DNA of 64,000 bases from Cenarchaeum symbiosum A (GTDB taxonomy: Archaea; Thermoproteota; Nitrososphaeria; Nitrososphaerales; Nitrosopumilaceae). Shown piece after piece: positions 49,877 to 58,223 of the stretch. The notes beneath the pieces are model-generated. The model did no database searches. It had not been told where the DNA came from and saw only the letters and a program-made list of their open reading frames with translations. A program made the translations under genes and the position numbers. Position 1 is the stretch's first letter; each line of letters begins with the position of its first letter. The stretch spans positions 318,832 through 382,831 of the forward strand of contig DP000238.1 in NCBI GenBank assembly GCA_000200715.1, written 5' to 3'.

Positions 49877-51018
49877 CGGACATTCGCAAGGCCATGGAGG
49901 TGCGGTGGAACGAGTATCTCTCCCGGAACGGCAGCCTCTTCTCGTCAGACGAGCTGAGCGGGGCGAGCCCGCCGTCGGTCTTTGTGGGGTCGTACGGCTA
50001 TCCCCGGGTGGGCGTGGGCCCGATGGTGCCCCCCGTACACGGGGATACCTCGCTTATGGACGCGCCAGAGAGGTGGGCCGGCCGGCCGCTCGATGAGATA
50101 GTAAACTACCGCCTCAGCCTGGTCCGGGGGATAAGAAAGACGCGCGTTACGGGCACGTCGGGCCGGTACATAGAGGGCCTGCAGGAGGCTGCCATGTCGC
50201 GCAGGCCCGTAGACTCTGATATACGCTTTGAGAAGCCAGTCTCGCCTGCAGCCCTTGCCGACGGGTGCTGCGCGCCCTTTGGGCCCGTGGGGGAGATCCG
50301 GCGTGCAAGCTTTGGGGGCTCGTCAGCAGACGGGGCCATAGAGCGGGCCTACTATGACAGGGACCTTGGCGCGGCAGATGCCGCCGTCGCTCTATACGAC
50401 GGCGGGACCGAGATATCCCGCATACAGGGGTGCCTCTCGGTGGGGATGCTGGGCCGCCGGAGAAAGCTTGTCCCCACGCGCTGGAGCATAACTGCCGTCG
50501 ATGACATGGTCTCAAAGAGACTCGTCGGCCGGATAAAAGACGCGCCCGTATCCGACGCACACCAGGTCTTCCACTATGTGCACATGGGGAACCTCTTCTC
50601 GGTGGTGCTATTCCCGCACAGGTGGCTCTTTGAGATGATGGAGGCCTATTATTCTGGCGGCGTGCTGGGCTTTGGCGCGGACCACGAGGATGCCAGGGGT
50701 CTTGACCACGCGCCGGCCACAGCAGGGGCGCACTTTGCATCTAGGCTGGCCGTGGCCGAGCACCTTTGCGGAAGAGGAGTGCAGGCGGGCGCTCTTGTCC
50801 TCCGCGAGATACGGGCGGAATATTCCGTCCCGGTGGGAGTCTGGCAGGTCCGCGAGGGCCTCCGGGCCGCCATGGCGCAAAAGCCGTTTGTCGCCGGCAG
50901 CCTGGACGAGGCCATTGACGAGGCGTGCAGGCCCATGAGCATATCGAGAAACGAATGGCTCTCGCACGGCTCGATAATGCGGCTTGTCCGGCAGAGGACG
51001 CTCTCTGAGTTCTTTTAG
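49861..51018 (+). CDS. nreA: DNA repair protein NreA with C-terminal PIP box
   Basis: Archaeal Nre family (DUF650/DUF651), linked to DNA-damage repair through PCNA. From GTG 49861 (or ATG 49894) the product of about 385 residues has PPSVFVGSYGYPRVGVGPM, then SFGGSSADGAIERAYYDRD, TRWSITAVDDMVSK, and a C-terminal domain VGVWQVREGLRAAM. The protein ends with QRTLSEFF, a textbook PCNA-interacting peptide (Q-x-x-L-x-x-F-F). No N-terminal zinc finger is seen in this version. The frame before 49861 is not needed. Confidence 0.92.
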   Translation: MQQSSADIRKAMEVRWNEYLSRNGSLFSSDELSGASPPSVFVGSYGYPRVGVGPMVPPVHGDTSLMDAPERWAGRPLDEIVNYRLSLVRGIRKTRVTGTSGRYIEGLQEAAMSRRPVDSDIRFEKPVSPAALADGCCAPFGPVGEIRRASFGGSSADGAIERAYYDRDLGAADAAVALYDGGTEISRIQGCLSVGMLGRRRKLVPTRWSITAVDDMVSKRLVGRIKDAPVSDAHQVFHYVHMGNLFSVVLFPHRWLFEMMEAYYSGGVLGFGADHEDARGLDHAPATAGAHFASRLAVAEHLCGRGVQAGALVLREIRAEYSVPVGVWQVREGLRAAMAQKPFVAGSLDEAIDEACRPMSISRNEWLSHGSIMRLVRQRTLSEFF

Positions 51019-51042
51019 CACTTGAAATCCCGGTGTTCTGTT

Positions 51043-51897
51043 CTAGTACCTGGGTATTATGCTCAGTCCAGACCTTGCCGTGACGGCTATTATCGAGACT
51101 ATTGCAACTGCCAGCACCAGCACTGCGACCGTGCCGAACTCTGGTATCACTACACAGTCCCTTATCTCAACCTGGTGTACATCCTTGTACAGAATGTTCT
51201 CTTCTTGCTGTATCGTTATGGTGTACATGCCGTCTTGCGCCCAGTTCGGGCAGCCTACGTTTATCGTGGCCTCAAAGTCGCCGCTTGCATCGGGAGATAG
51301 CTGGTCTGTGTGTATTAGGTTGCCGTTGGGGGCGGTCACTACCATGGTGACGTCAGTATGCAGGTGGTCTGTATTGCCGTTTATGCCCATCTCGAGTGCT
51401 CCCTCGGGCGCGTCAACAGTAAAGCTCAGACCGCTTATCCTGTTATCTGGCCGGACGGTTGTGGCACTGGAAAGATCAAGTGATGATGTAGTCTCGTCTA
51501 TGTTGCCCAGAACCCCGCCGGTGATCATCACCCTGACATTAAGGTCGTACAGATTGGCATCGCTCTGGTACGCCCTTATCGTGTACACTCCGTCCTGTAT
51601 TCCCAGTATGCCGTCGCCAAGCTGGACCTCTGTCCGGTAGTTGCCATCACGGTCCGGGGCTTTCTGATCTATGCCCACTATGTTGCCGTTTGGGGCCTGC
51701 ACCGTTATTGATACATCGCCGAGCGCCCTGTTGGTGGTCATCCCGCTTACTGTAAGAGCAGTTGAGCCGGCTTCGGCGAATACGTTTAGTGACATTCCTA
51801 TCCCCTGGGCGGAGACGGATCCCACCAAGGGGCCGGCCGCCATGAATACCGCCAGCATCAGCACGGGGATCAGCCTTGCGCTTTTGCGGGGGTTCAT
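51043..51897 (-). CDS. Secreted PEFG-CTERM surface protein
   Basis: The N-terminus is a signal peptide (MNPRKSARLIPVLMLAVFMAAG, cut near VSAQG). The mature part is beta-rich with two repeated units of macroglobulin/Ig type, seen by ITVQAPNGNIVGIDQ and VVTAPNGNLIHTDQLSPD. The C-terminus has IPEFG, a hydrophobic helix (TVAVLVLAVAIVSIIAV) and a basic end (ARSGLSIIPRY): the PEFG-CTERM sorting signal. It is the probable substrate of the archaeosortase encoded at 17574-18500. A TATA box (cataaatag, minus strand) lies at about 51926-51934. Confidence 0.9.
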   Translation of the reverse strand: MNPRKSARLIPVLMLAVFMAAGPLVGSVSAQGIGMSLNVFAEAGSTALTVSGMTTNRALGDVSITVQAPNGNIVGIDQKAPDRDGNYRTEVQLGDGILGIQDGVYTIRAYQSDANLYDLNVRVMITGGVLGNIDETTSSLDLSSATTVRPDNRISGLSFTVDAPEGALEMGINGNTDHLHTDVTMVVTAPNGNLIHTDQLSPDASGDFEATINVGCPNWAQDGMYTITIQQEENILYKDVHQVEIRDCVVIPEFGTVAVLVLAVAIVSIIAVTARSGLSIIPRY

Positions 51898-52272
51898 CTT
51901 ATCTCACGCCCCGATTAGACTATTTATGTTGTGTGTACAAATGCGCAAAGAAAGGCCCTGTTCCGGCCCCCGGGGGCATATGCAGGCCGCCCCGGGCTTT
52001 GCCGCCACCGGCCGTACCGGGATCGGAATCCTGCATCCATCAGGACGGTTTTGATGCGCACAGCCCCGCCAAAGAGGCAGGGCATTTAAGGCAGCCGCGG
52101 AGCGCCGGCGGCCGCGCCCGGGAAACCCCCGCGAAAGTGTATAGTCCGCACCAACATGGATGAATCGTCCATGCGGATATGCGGCTGCCCGGAAGGGGCC
52201 CGCGGGATAGATCCCGACCGGCGCAGTTTTTCCCGATTAATTTTTATTGTCCCTTGTTCGATCCGAATACCC
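51898..52272. other. Divergent intergenic region
   Basis: No gene is supported. It holds the PEFG-CTERM gene promoter near 51930 and, at the right end, the TATA-like attaatttttattg at about 52236-52249, about 25 bases before ATG 52273. Confidence 0.5.
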
Positions 52273-52617
52273 ATGAAGCTGGGAATACTCCGCGGGGGAT
52301 CCAACGAACCAAAGATCGGCACCGGGGTCCGGATATGCATCGACTGCGGCAGTGCGCGGATTGTGCTGGCAGACGACCTTGTCAGGTGCAGGGACTGCGG
52401 GGCATCCCACAAAAAGAGCATCCCCGGACTGCGTTTCCAGCCCGGGGACATGGTGAGGATAGTCGACGGGGATCACGGGGACGGGATCATCTACCGCATA
52501 GAGCGGATAAGCCAGGACGACGGCGGGGCCGTGCGGTACACCCTAAAGTCGGAGTCAAGCCCGATCTCGCTGCTCTTTGTCGAGGGCAAAGACTCGCATT
52601 TAGAGAGATCCGACTGA
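52273..52617 (+). CDS. Zinc-ribbon protein of unknown function
   Basis: ATG 52273 gives 114 residues with a zinc ribbon near residues 22-45 (ICIDCGSARI and CRDCGASHK), then a SH3-like beta segment QPGDMVRIVDGDHGDGIIY. The TATA box about 25 bases upstream supports the start; the frame from 52156 is not needed. The next gene is convergent, 13 bases away. Confidence 0.65.
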   Translation: MKLGILRGGSNEPKIGTGVRICIDCGSARIVLADDLVRCRDCGASHKKSIPGLRFQPGDMVRIVDGDHGDGIIYRIERISQDDGGAVRYTLKSESSPISLLFVEGKDSHLERSD

Positions 52618-52630
52618 CGGCGCGCGCCCG

Positions 52631-53350
52631 TCAGTGCATGCTCGATGCAGAATAGCCCTCCCTTGTGGTCCGGGAGGACTTCATGGCGTAATCGTATATC
52701 ATCTCTGAATAATTCTCGTGCTCTGTCCTCATCTCGCCCGCATCTGCAGACATGTAAAATCCTGGACAGTCGCCCGTAAACTGGTACGCCGCGTGCACCC
52801 TGGCCCTGCCCCCGTCGTTCTCGAGCCACGCGGAAAACGGGTACATCTGGCAGACCCCGGGCCTGTCGGGGTGCAGCGTGCAGCCGCCGTCCTTGTCGAG
52901 GAACCTGCACGATACATGCGTGCCGTCGTCTTTCTCGGTCTCGCCGTCCTTTCTCTTGAGGTTTATCGTAGTCAGCGTGACGGTCCCGCCGCCGGGCGAG
53001 GGCTCCTGCCACGTGGCAGTTATGGTCTCGCGCTCGATAAACTCCGAGACATCCTTGTACTCCAGCTTGCCCCCCACCTTTATCAGGTCGTCCGAGGTCA
53101 GCGGCAGCCTGCCCTGCCGGTCGCAGCAGTTGTGGCAGTCGGGCCAGAGGCACGTCCACAGTATGTATTTTTTCTCATCCTCCAGATACGGCATATGATA
53201 GGTAACGCTTCCCACCGTGACTGTATGGTCCGATACCTTCTCTATCTTGCGCAGCATGAAATCCTTGAGCAGCGGGTCCACCTCCCAGTCCTTTTCCAGC
53301 AGATCCAGTGCGACGGCGATGTCCTCGCTCGACAATTCAGTTAATAACAT
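52631..53350 (-). CDS. YkgJ-family cysteine-cluster protein
   Basis: ATG 53350 gives 239 residues with the YkgJ-like Cys cluster: CLWPDCHNCCDRQGRLPLT, then SCRFLDKDGGCTLHPDRPGVCQMYPF and GDCPGFY. The family has a C-x-x-C-C start and further Cys and is thought to bind Fe-S or zinc. Function unknown. Upstream is the divergent DNA-binding-like gene, sharing the promoter region at 53340-53366. Confidence 0.75.
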   Translation of the reverse strand: MLLTELSSEDIAVALDLLEKDWEVDPLLKDFMLRKIEKVSDHTVTVGSVTYHMPYLEDEKKYILWTCLWPDCHNCCDRQGRLPLTSDDLIKVGGKLEYKDVSEFIERETITATWQEPSPGGGTVTLTTINLKRKDGETEKDDGTHVSCRFLDKDGGCTLHPDRPGVCQMYPFSAWLENDGGRARVHAAYQFTGDCPGFYMSADAGEMRTEHENYSEMIYDYAMKSSRTTREGYSASSMH

Positions 53351-53366
53351 GCGCCAGCGGGTATTA

Positions 53367-53687
53367 ATGTTGGGCGAGAAGGGCAAGTACGCGTCTGCCA
53401 CAGAGAAGAGGCGGTTTGTCTGGAAGGAGATAGTCTGGCCCCTCATACTGGAGCTTGACGCGACCGTATTTACCGTCGAACAGTACAGGACAAAGCGGGA
53501 CGAGATATGCAAAAAAGGTGGCCTGGACGTGGCCTCGCTGTCTAGGGGGCTGGTCTCGCTGGCCCAGAAGGGGATCATATACAAGGACGGCGGCTCTTAC
53601 GGCATACACTACCGGCTCATCCCGTACATGCGCCTGCGCGCAGAATGCGGGTATGCCACCGCTATACATGAGGCACAGACAAGGTAG
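53367..53687 (+). CDS. Possible winged-helix DNA-binding protein
   Basis: ATG 53367 gives 106 residues; a TATA-like agttaataac at about 53339-53348 supports this start over ATG 53349. VWKEIVWPLILELDATVFTVEQYRTKRDEIC and LSRGLVSLAQKGIIYKDGGSYGIHY look like helix-turn-helix and wing. No ligand domain. Hypothetical regulator. Confidence 0.6.
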   Translation: MLGEKGKYASATEKRRFVWKEIVWPLILELDATVFTVEQYRTKRDEICKKGGLDVASLSRGLVSLAQKGIIYKDGGSYGIHYRLIPYMRLRAECGYATAIHEAQTR

Positions 53688-53730
53688 GCTCCTAAATGGT
53701 TATATTTCCGCAGGCCGGCAAGGCGCCTGT

Positions 53731-53835
53731 AGCCCGATAGTCTAGTCTGGCCAAACCTTACGGGGCCAAGGATTCCGCGCTCTGGATCTAGCGAGTAGAC
53801 ACGCGGAGACGGCAGTTCGAATCTGCCTCGGGCTA
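53731..53835 (+). tRNA. tRNA-Gln(CTG) with two introns
   Basis: Acceptor AGCCCGA pairs with TCGGGCT before discriminator A; the T arm is GGCAG-TTCGAAT-CTGCC. The anticodon stem CCGCG/CGCGG encloses CTCTGG, anticodon CTG, then a 15-base intron ATCTAGCGAGTAGAC at the canonical 37/38 position. The total of 105 bases needs one more insert: removing CTGGCCAAACCTTACGG (17 bases) from the D arm restores GTCTAGTGGCCAAGGAT, the usual archaeal tRNA-Gln D arm. The spliced length is 73. Confidence 0.9.
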
Positions 53836-53840
53836 CTGTA

Positions 53841-54440
53841 CTATCTTGACGCCTGGGCTATCCTTTCAAGCTCGTTCTTTTTCTTGACGGATGGCGCGTC
53901 TGTCGTGTTGTTTGCAGCCAGGATTAGATGCTCTGCCAGGAACTCTTCGAGCGACTTTGGCTTTCTAAAGGCGGCTTCCTTTACGCCGTCAGCTATAAAG
54001 CGCAGCGCCAGGTCTACCCTGCGCAAAGGCGAGACATCCACTGATACATGGTAGACTGTCCCCCCGTAGACTATCCTTGTCGTGTCCTCGTTGGGGGCCG
54101 AGTTCTCTACGGCGCGGACCAGGACCTCCACTGGGTTTCTGCCCGTTTTCAGGTTGATTATCTCAAAGGCCGTCTTTACCGTGTTTATCGATCCCATCTT
54201 TTTGCCCGCCATGCGGCCGGTGTTCTTTGCGTACTTTTTGCCAAAGTGCATCATCTTGTTTGCGAGCCTCTCCACTATGTTGGCGTCGGCCTTGTTAAAG
54301 CGCTTGAGCGCAGAGCGGCCGTACGTATACGGGAGGGTCATCTTACGGAGCGATATCGCGGTCTTGAGGCCCGGGTCTACGACCTCTATATCCGAGAGGT
54401 CCCATTTTCTGAACAGCAAAAGGTTCTGCGTCTCGGCCAT
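53841..54440 (-). CDS. rps7: Ribosomal protein S7 (uS7)
   Basis: Small-subunit head protein: LFRKWDLSDIEVVD, KMMHFGKKYAKNTGRMAGKKM, FEIINLKTGRNPVEVLVRA and VDVSPLRRVDLALRFI, all uS7 patterns. 199 residues. It is the last gene of the operon L30e-NusA-S12-S7 and ends 5 bases after the tRNA-Gln on the other strand. Confidence 0.96.
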   Translation of the reverse strand: MAETQNLLLFRKWDLSDIEVVDPGLKTAISLRKMTLPYTYGRSALKRFNKADANIVERLANKMMHFGKKYAKNTGRMAGKKMGSINTVKTAFEIINLKTGRNPVEVLVRAVENSAPNEDTTRIVYGGTVYHVSVDVSPLRRVDLALRFIADGVKEAAFRKPKSLEEFLAEHLILAANNTTDAPSVKKKNELERIAQASR

Positions 54441-54442
54441 GA

Positions 54443-54889
54443 TTATCTCCTGGGCTTCTCCTTTTTGCCTATGACCAGCTCGTGCAGCGAGGTCCCGTTG
54501 ACCTTGAATACCTTGAAGCGCACGCCGGGTATGTCCCCCATTGCGCCGCCCTGGGTTGCGCCCATGCCCTCTACATGCACCTCGTCATGCTCGTCGATAA
54601 AGTTCATCGCCCCGTCCCGGGGCAGAAACGCGGTGATTGATTTTCCGTTTTTTATCAGCTGGACCCTGACGCACTTTCTGACGGCCGAGTTTGGCTGCTT
54701 GGCCTCGACGCCCACCTTTTCTAGCACTATCCCCCTGGCCTGCGGCGAGCCGCCCATCGGGTTTGCCTTGCGGTCAAGCCCGAGCTCCCTCCGCTTGTAC
54801 CTGGATATGGACCAGCGTTGCCTTTTCTTTTTTGCCTTGAGAACCCTTCCTGCAAAGAGTCCGAGTGGTGATTTCGCCACATCTACCAC
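54443..54889 (-). CDS. rps12: Ribosomal protein S12 (uS12)
   Basis: Decoding-centre protein, 148 residues: [27 protein letters not shown] (the uS12 signature loop, PNSA), [21 protein letters not shown] and a basic C-terminus. The start overlaps the NusA gene by 7 bases; the stop is 2 bases from S7. Confidence 0.97.
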   Translation of the reverse strand: MVDVAKSPLGLFAGRVLKAKKKRQRWSISRYKRRELGLDRKANPMGGSPQARGIVLEKVGVEAKQPNSAVRKCVRVQLIKNGKSITAFLPRDGAMNFIDEHDEVHVEGMGATQGGAMGDIPGVRFKVFKVNGTSLHELVIGKKEKPRR

Positions 54890-55347
54890 TCTATCTTTTC
54901 TCTCTCGGGGCTGTTTATCATGACGCTGCTTATCTCAAAGTATCTTTTTGCCAGCATCCTTGCCTTCTCCACGTTGCGCCCGTCCCTGCCTATCACTATG
55001 CCCTTTTTCTGGGGGTCCACTATTACAATCGCCTGGGTCGTCCCGTCGGAGCGCTTGTTGAGCTTTACCTCCGAGACCAGCTTGGAGTCGAGCATGTGCT
55101 TTAGGAACTCTGCGGGGTCCTCGTGGTACTCGACGAGCTCGACGTTCTTTTTTATTATATTCTGGAGCGACTTTATGTTCGAGCCGCCCCTGCCTATTGC
55201 CAGCCCCATCTTGTTGCCGCCCACGACAAATATGACCCTGTTCTGCTTTTCATCCTCGATGCAGTCCCTTGCAGTCGCCTTTGTTATGCTCTGGAACAGC
55301 GACATAAGTCGCATCTGATCGTTGGTTAGTTTTATTGCCTGCGTCAT
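54883..55347 (-). CDS. nusA: Archaeal NusA-like transcription factor (KH domains)
   Basis: The 154-residue archaeal short NusA has two KH domains: [20 protein letters not shown] and [20 protein letters not shown], each with GxxG loops for RNA binding; it lacks the S1 and N-terminal domains of bacterial NusA. The position between L30e and S12 is the conserved archaeal order after RNA polymerase genes. Confidence 0.95.
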   Translation of the reverse strand: MTQAIKLTNDQMRLMSLFQSITKATARDCIEDEKQNRVIFVVGGNKMGLAIGRGGSNIKSLQNIIKKNVELVEYHEDPAEFLKHMLDSKLVSEVKLNKRSDGTTQAIVIVDPQKKGIVIGRDGRNVEKARMLAKRYFEISSVMINSPEREKIEW

Positions 55348-55420
55348 GTAGATCCTGTTTACCTCAAGGCCCGGCCCTTGTCATTTAAACTTTCATGGAT
55401 ACTGCAGTCGCGCACGGGTG

Positions 55421-55726
55421 TCATTGCGCCTCCTCCAGTATCGGCTTTATGCCAGCCTCGGGCATTGCATCAATGGATATGGCCGATACGCGGTACTGCA
55501 GGCCGCACAGCCTGCCTAGCGCCACAGAGGATCCTTCAAAGCTGACGGTGGGCACCCCGGCCTCTTCGGCACCGCGCGTTATCTCCCCCGTATCGTTGCC
55601 CTGGCGCAGCCTGGACAGGACTATCATCTTTGAGCCCTTTATCGCCCCGGCTACCTGTTTTGCGCCGATCGTGCACCTGTCCTCCTTGACGGCGTCCCTT
55701 AGGGCCTTTTCTAGAAGCTTTCCCAT
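55421..55726 (-). CDS. rpl30e: Ribosomal protein L30e (eL30)
   Basis: L7Ae/L30e family, 101 residues: LRDAVKEDRCTIGAKQVAGAIKG with a typical start and SRLRQGND..., then VSFEGSSVALGRLCGLQYRVS. It begins the operon upstream of NusA, with 73 bases between. RNA polymerase subunit genes, usually upstream of it, are not present; an O-methyltransferase gene is there instead. Confidence 0.93.
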   Translation of the reverse strand: MGKLLEKALRDAVKEDRCTIGAKQVAGAIKGSKMIVLSRLRQGNDTGEITRGAEEAGVPTVSFEGSSVALGRLCGLQYRVSAISIDAMPEAGIKPILEEAQ

Positions 55727-55777
55727 TCGGATCCCGATCTTGAGGAGGCCTTTATAGGTTCTTACTATGCCCTACGC

Positions 55778-56353
55778 CTACAGCCTTGCGGTAAGCTCCT
55801 GCCCCCACCCCACATGAAGGGTGACGGTCCGGACGCCTTCGCGCCGCCTGACATGCTCGATATACGGCCGCATCTCCCTCATGTCCAGGGTGTTGTCTGC
55901 GGCTATGATCCCGTTTCTTCTCACCAGCGGAAGGCACGCCTCAAAGTACCCTATGGCGTTCTCCTTGTCTGCATCTATGAATACAAAGTCAAATGGACCC
56001 TCCAAGCCATCCAGGGTATCTGCTGCATCGCCCTGCCGTATATTGACCATCCCGTCCACGCCTGCCTCCCTGAGGTTCGCACCTGCTATTGAACACTTGG
56101 AGCTGTCCCTCTCCAGGGTGGTTATCCGGGAGCCGGGTACATCCTGTATTCCATCGGCAAACCATATCGTAGAGTACCCGTGAGAGAGCCCTATCTCTAG
56201 TACACTTGATGCCCCCATCGCCCTGAGCAGGATATTGTAGAATCTGCCCGTCTCCGGGGTTATTGCCATCATTCTCTCTGCAGGGGATGTGCACCTCTCA
56301 TTTCTGCTCTGCTTTTCTAAGCGTCCCATCACCTGTATCATGCGCTCCTCCAC
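55778..56353 (-). CDS. SAM-dependent O-methyltransferase (CCoAOMT-like)
   Basis: The 191-residue product fits the Methyltransf_3 family: ASSVLEIGLSHGYSTIWFA is motif I, TTLERDSSKC motif II, and FDFVFIDADKENAIGYFE the metal/substrate region, as in caffeoyl-CoA O-methyltransferase relatives and bacterial catechol O-methyltransferases. Substrate unknown. It starts next to an AT-rich divergent promoter region shared with parB. Confidence 0.88.
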   Translation of the reverse strand: MEERMIQVMGRLEKQSRNERCTSPAERMMAITPETGRFYNILLRAMGASSVLEIGLSHGYSTIWFADGIQDVPGSRITTLERDSSKCSIAGANLREAGVDGMVNIRQGDAADTLDGLEGPFDFVFIDADKENAIGYFEACLPLVRRNGIIAADNTLDMREMRPYIEHVRRREGVRTVTLHVGWGQELTARL

Positions 56354-56490
56354 GGATATGATTTATACTCTAAATTCTTAAAACTTTGCCCTTGTTTTGC
56401 TATATTATCGCAATATTTACACTCTATTATTGTTGTATTTTGAATGTTTTTGGAATAATTGATAAATACTTCAAGCCCGCTGAATAAATT
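56354..56490. promoter_or_regulatory. AT-rich divergent promoter region (parB / methyltransferase)
   Basis: Very AT-rich compared with the flanks. attgataaatacttc at about 56457-56471 is a TATA box about 25 bases before the GTG start of parB. For the opposite direction atttatactctaaattc near 56369-56385 could serve the methyltransferase gene. Runs of A/T (56385-56450) may be a nucleoprotein or replication-related site but no iterated elements were found. Confidence 0.5.
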
Positions 56491-57330
56491 GTGCAAATTA
56501 TCGACAGCTCTCTTGTAGAACAGATAGAGATCCGCATGATCCGGCCCTCCCGGTATACTCTGAGATATGCCCGGCCCTCAGGTTCCGGAATAGAGGATCT
56601 CCGGGCTAGCATCAGGGAGCAGGGCCTGTTACAGCCAATACTGATCAGGCCGCAGGACCACGGCTTTGAGATAGTGGCCGGCCACCGCAGGTTTGCCGCA
56701 TGCAGATCGCTCCGCTGGAGGGTCATACCGTGCAGGATACGGGAGCTTACCGACAGGCAGGCCTATGAGGTGCAGCTGGCAGAGAACATACAGAGAAAGT
56801 CGATGGACCCGATAGAGGAGGCTGAGGCCTACCGCCGGTACGTGACAGAGTACGGCTGGGGCGGCGTCGGCGAGCTCGGAAAAAGGATAGGCAAGAGCGA
56901 GGAGTATGTATCGCACAGGATGCAGCTGCTCCGGCTGCCCGAGGACCTGCGGGAGAGGGTGGCCGGCGGCGGCATGGGTGTAAGCCAGGCGCTCGAGCTT
57001 GCGGGCGCGGACGAGCCCCTCAGGACAGAGCTTGCTGCCGAGATGGCCTCGGGGGGCCTGACCGTCCGGCAGATAAGGGATGCCAAGAGGCGTGTTGCGC
57101 GCGAGCCTAAACCCGACGGCGGGACAAGGTCTGCTGCGATATTGAACAGGGGCAATCTGGCGCTAAAGATAACGCTGTCGAGAATAGATGATCTCATCGA
57201 GGACGCGCGGGCGGTGGGCCCAAAGGAGAGGGCCGAGCTTGTGCGCTTTTTGATGGAGCTGCGGCTGCAGACCCATTCGATGATAGACGAGACGTTAAAG
57301 TACAAAAAAAGGCGCCCCGGCAGGGCCTAG
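56491..57330 (+). CDS. parB: ParB/Spo0J-family nuclease/partition protein
   Basis: GTG 56491 gives 279 residues. The ParB N-terminal domain has IREQGLLQPILIRP and VAGHRRFAACRSL (box II), LAENIQRKSMDPIEEAEAYRR follows, then a helix-turn-helix (LGKRIGKSEEYVSHRMQLL), as in Noc/ParB. It would bind centromere-like parS sites with CTP. No ParA gene is adjacent and no inverted parS repeat was spotted. Its end overlaps ureD by 4 bases, convergent. Confidence 0.92.
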   Translation: MQIIDSSLVEQIEIRMIRPSRYTLRYARPSGSGIEDLRASIREQGLLQPILIRPQDHGFEIVAGHRRFAACRSLRWRVIPCRIRELTDRQAYEVQLAENIQRKSMDPIEEAEAYRRYVTEYGWGGVGELGKRIGKSEEYVSHRMQLLRLPEDLRERVAGGGMGVSQALELAGADEPLRTELAAEMASGGLTVRQIRDAKRRVAREPKPDGGTRSAAILNRGNLALKITLSRIDDLIEDARAVGPKERAELVRFLMELRLQTHSMIDETLKYKKRRPGRA

Positions 57331-58223
57331 CACTTTCTTATCCCCGGGTATGCGGCGCCTGTCATCTCCATCCTGCATGCGCCAGCTATCCCCTCTATAC
57401 ACTTGAAGATGCTGTCTGTTCTGTGCGAGAGCAGCCTTGCAGTGATGCCTGCGCCGCCCGGGAGAAGTGATGTGCCCCCCAGAATGCCGTCTGTGTGAGA
57501 TATTATGCGGCCCGCCGTATACTCTATTGTCCTTGCACTCTCCGGGGGGGCCATCACGTAGACGGTCCCGTGAACAGAGTATCCGCCGAGTACTGCCTCG
57601 CCGCGCAGGTTCATCCTGCGGGGCTCGGCCCTTGCGTTTTCGGCAAACCGGAGTGATCCGTCCTGGTTTTCGCACCGGACGGACGTGCATAGTATGTCGT
57701 AGAGAAACGACTCCCCCATGGCCACCCTGCCGGGGGTGACCACCTCGGAATAGACTGCTGCAGCATCATCGTCTATTGCAAGGCGCACCTCCTGAAAGTA
57801 TCTGGATTTCGCGTATGGTATCACCTGGTCTGGGATGTATTCCAGATAGCATCCCTTGCCTGCCGAGATATCCATTTTGTGGATGGCGCAGTTGCTATTC
57901 ATGCCGTATATGCGCGAGGCGCCCTGGGTTGTCACATGGGCAGCGGCTTTATCCTTTAACGATATGCTGGTTTTGTACCTGTCGCCCTGGAGCAGCCCGC
58001 CCGACGGGGAGAGCACGTACACGTGCGCCATCCCCGGCAGGCCCGCATCGGGGTAGAGCGCGCGCTGCACCTGCAGGGGCACCTCAGAGTACTGTCTGGA
58101 GATTATGGTCCTGCTCCCGGAGCGCCGCAGTTCTATATCGAGCACGGCAGTCTTGCCAGTCCTGCCCACGCCGAGCTGCCCCACCGCTCCGTCATACGCG
58201 GATTCGGGGGCCGCGCTATCCAA
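57327..58223 (-). CDS. ureD: Urease accessory protein UreD (UreH)
   Basis: Chaperone for nickel loading of urease. YPDAGLPGMAHVYVLSPSGGLLQGDRY is the UreD signature, then ASRIYGMNSN and YLEYIPDQVIPYAKSRY. The length of 298 is normal. The start overlaps the end of ureG by 8 bases, so it is the last gene of the accessory operon. Confidence 0.95.
   Translation of the reverse strand: MDSAAPESAYDGAVGQLGVGRTGKTAVLDIELRRSGSRTIISRQYSEVPLQVQRALYPDAGLPGMAHVYVLSPSGGLLQGDRYKTSISLKDKAAAHVTTQGASRIYGMNSNCAIHKMDISAGKGCYLEYIPDQVIPYAKSRYFQEVRLAIDDDAAAVYSEVVTPGRVAMGESFLYDILCTSVRCENQDGSLRFAENARAEPRRMNLRGEAVLGGYSVHGTVYVMAPPESARTIEYTAGRIISHTDGILGGTSLLPGGAGITARLLSHRTDSIFKCIEGIAGACRMEMTGAAYPGIRKC

Noticed and set aside
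56385-56450. Replication origin in the AT-rich region before parB
   Set aside because: No origin-recognition-box repeats or adjacent cdc6/orc gene were seen; AT-richness fits a divergent promoter region.
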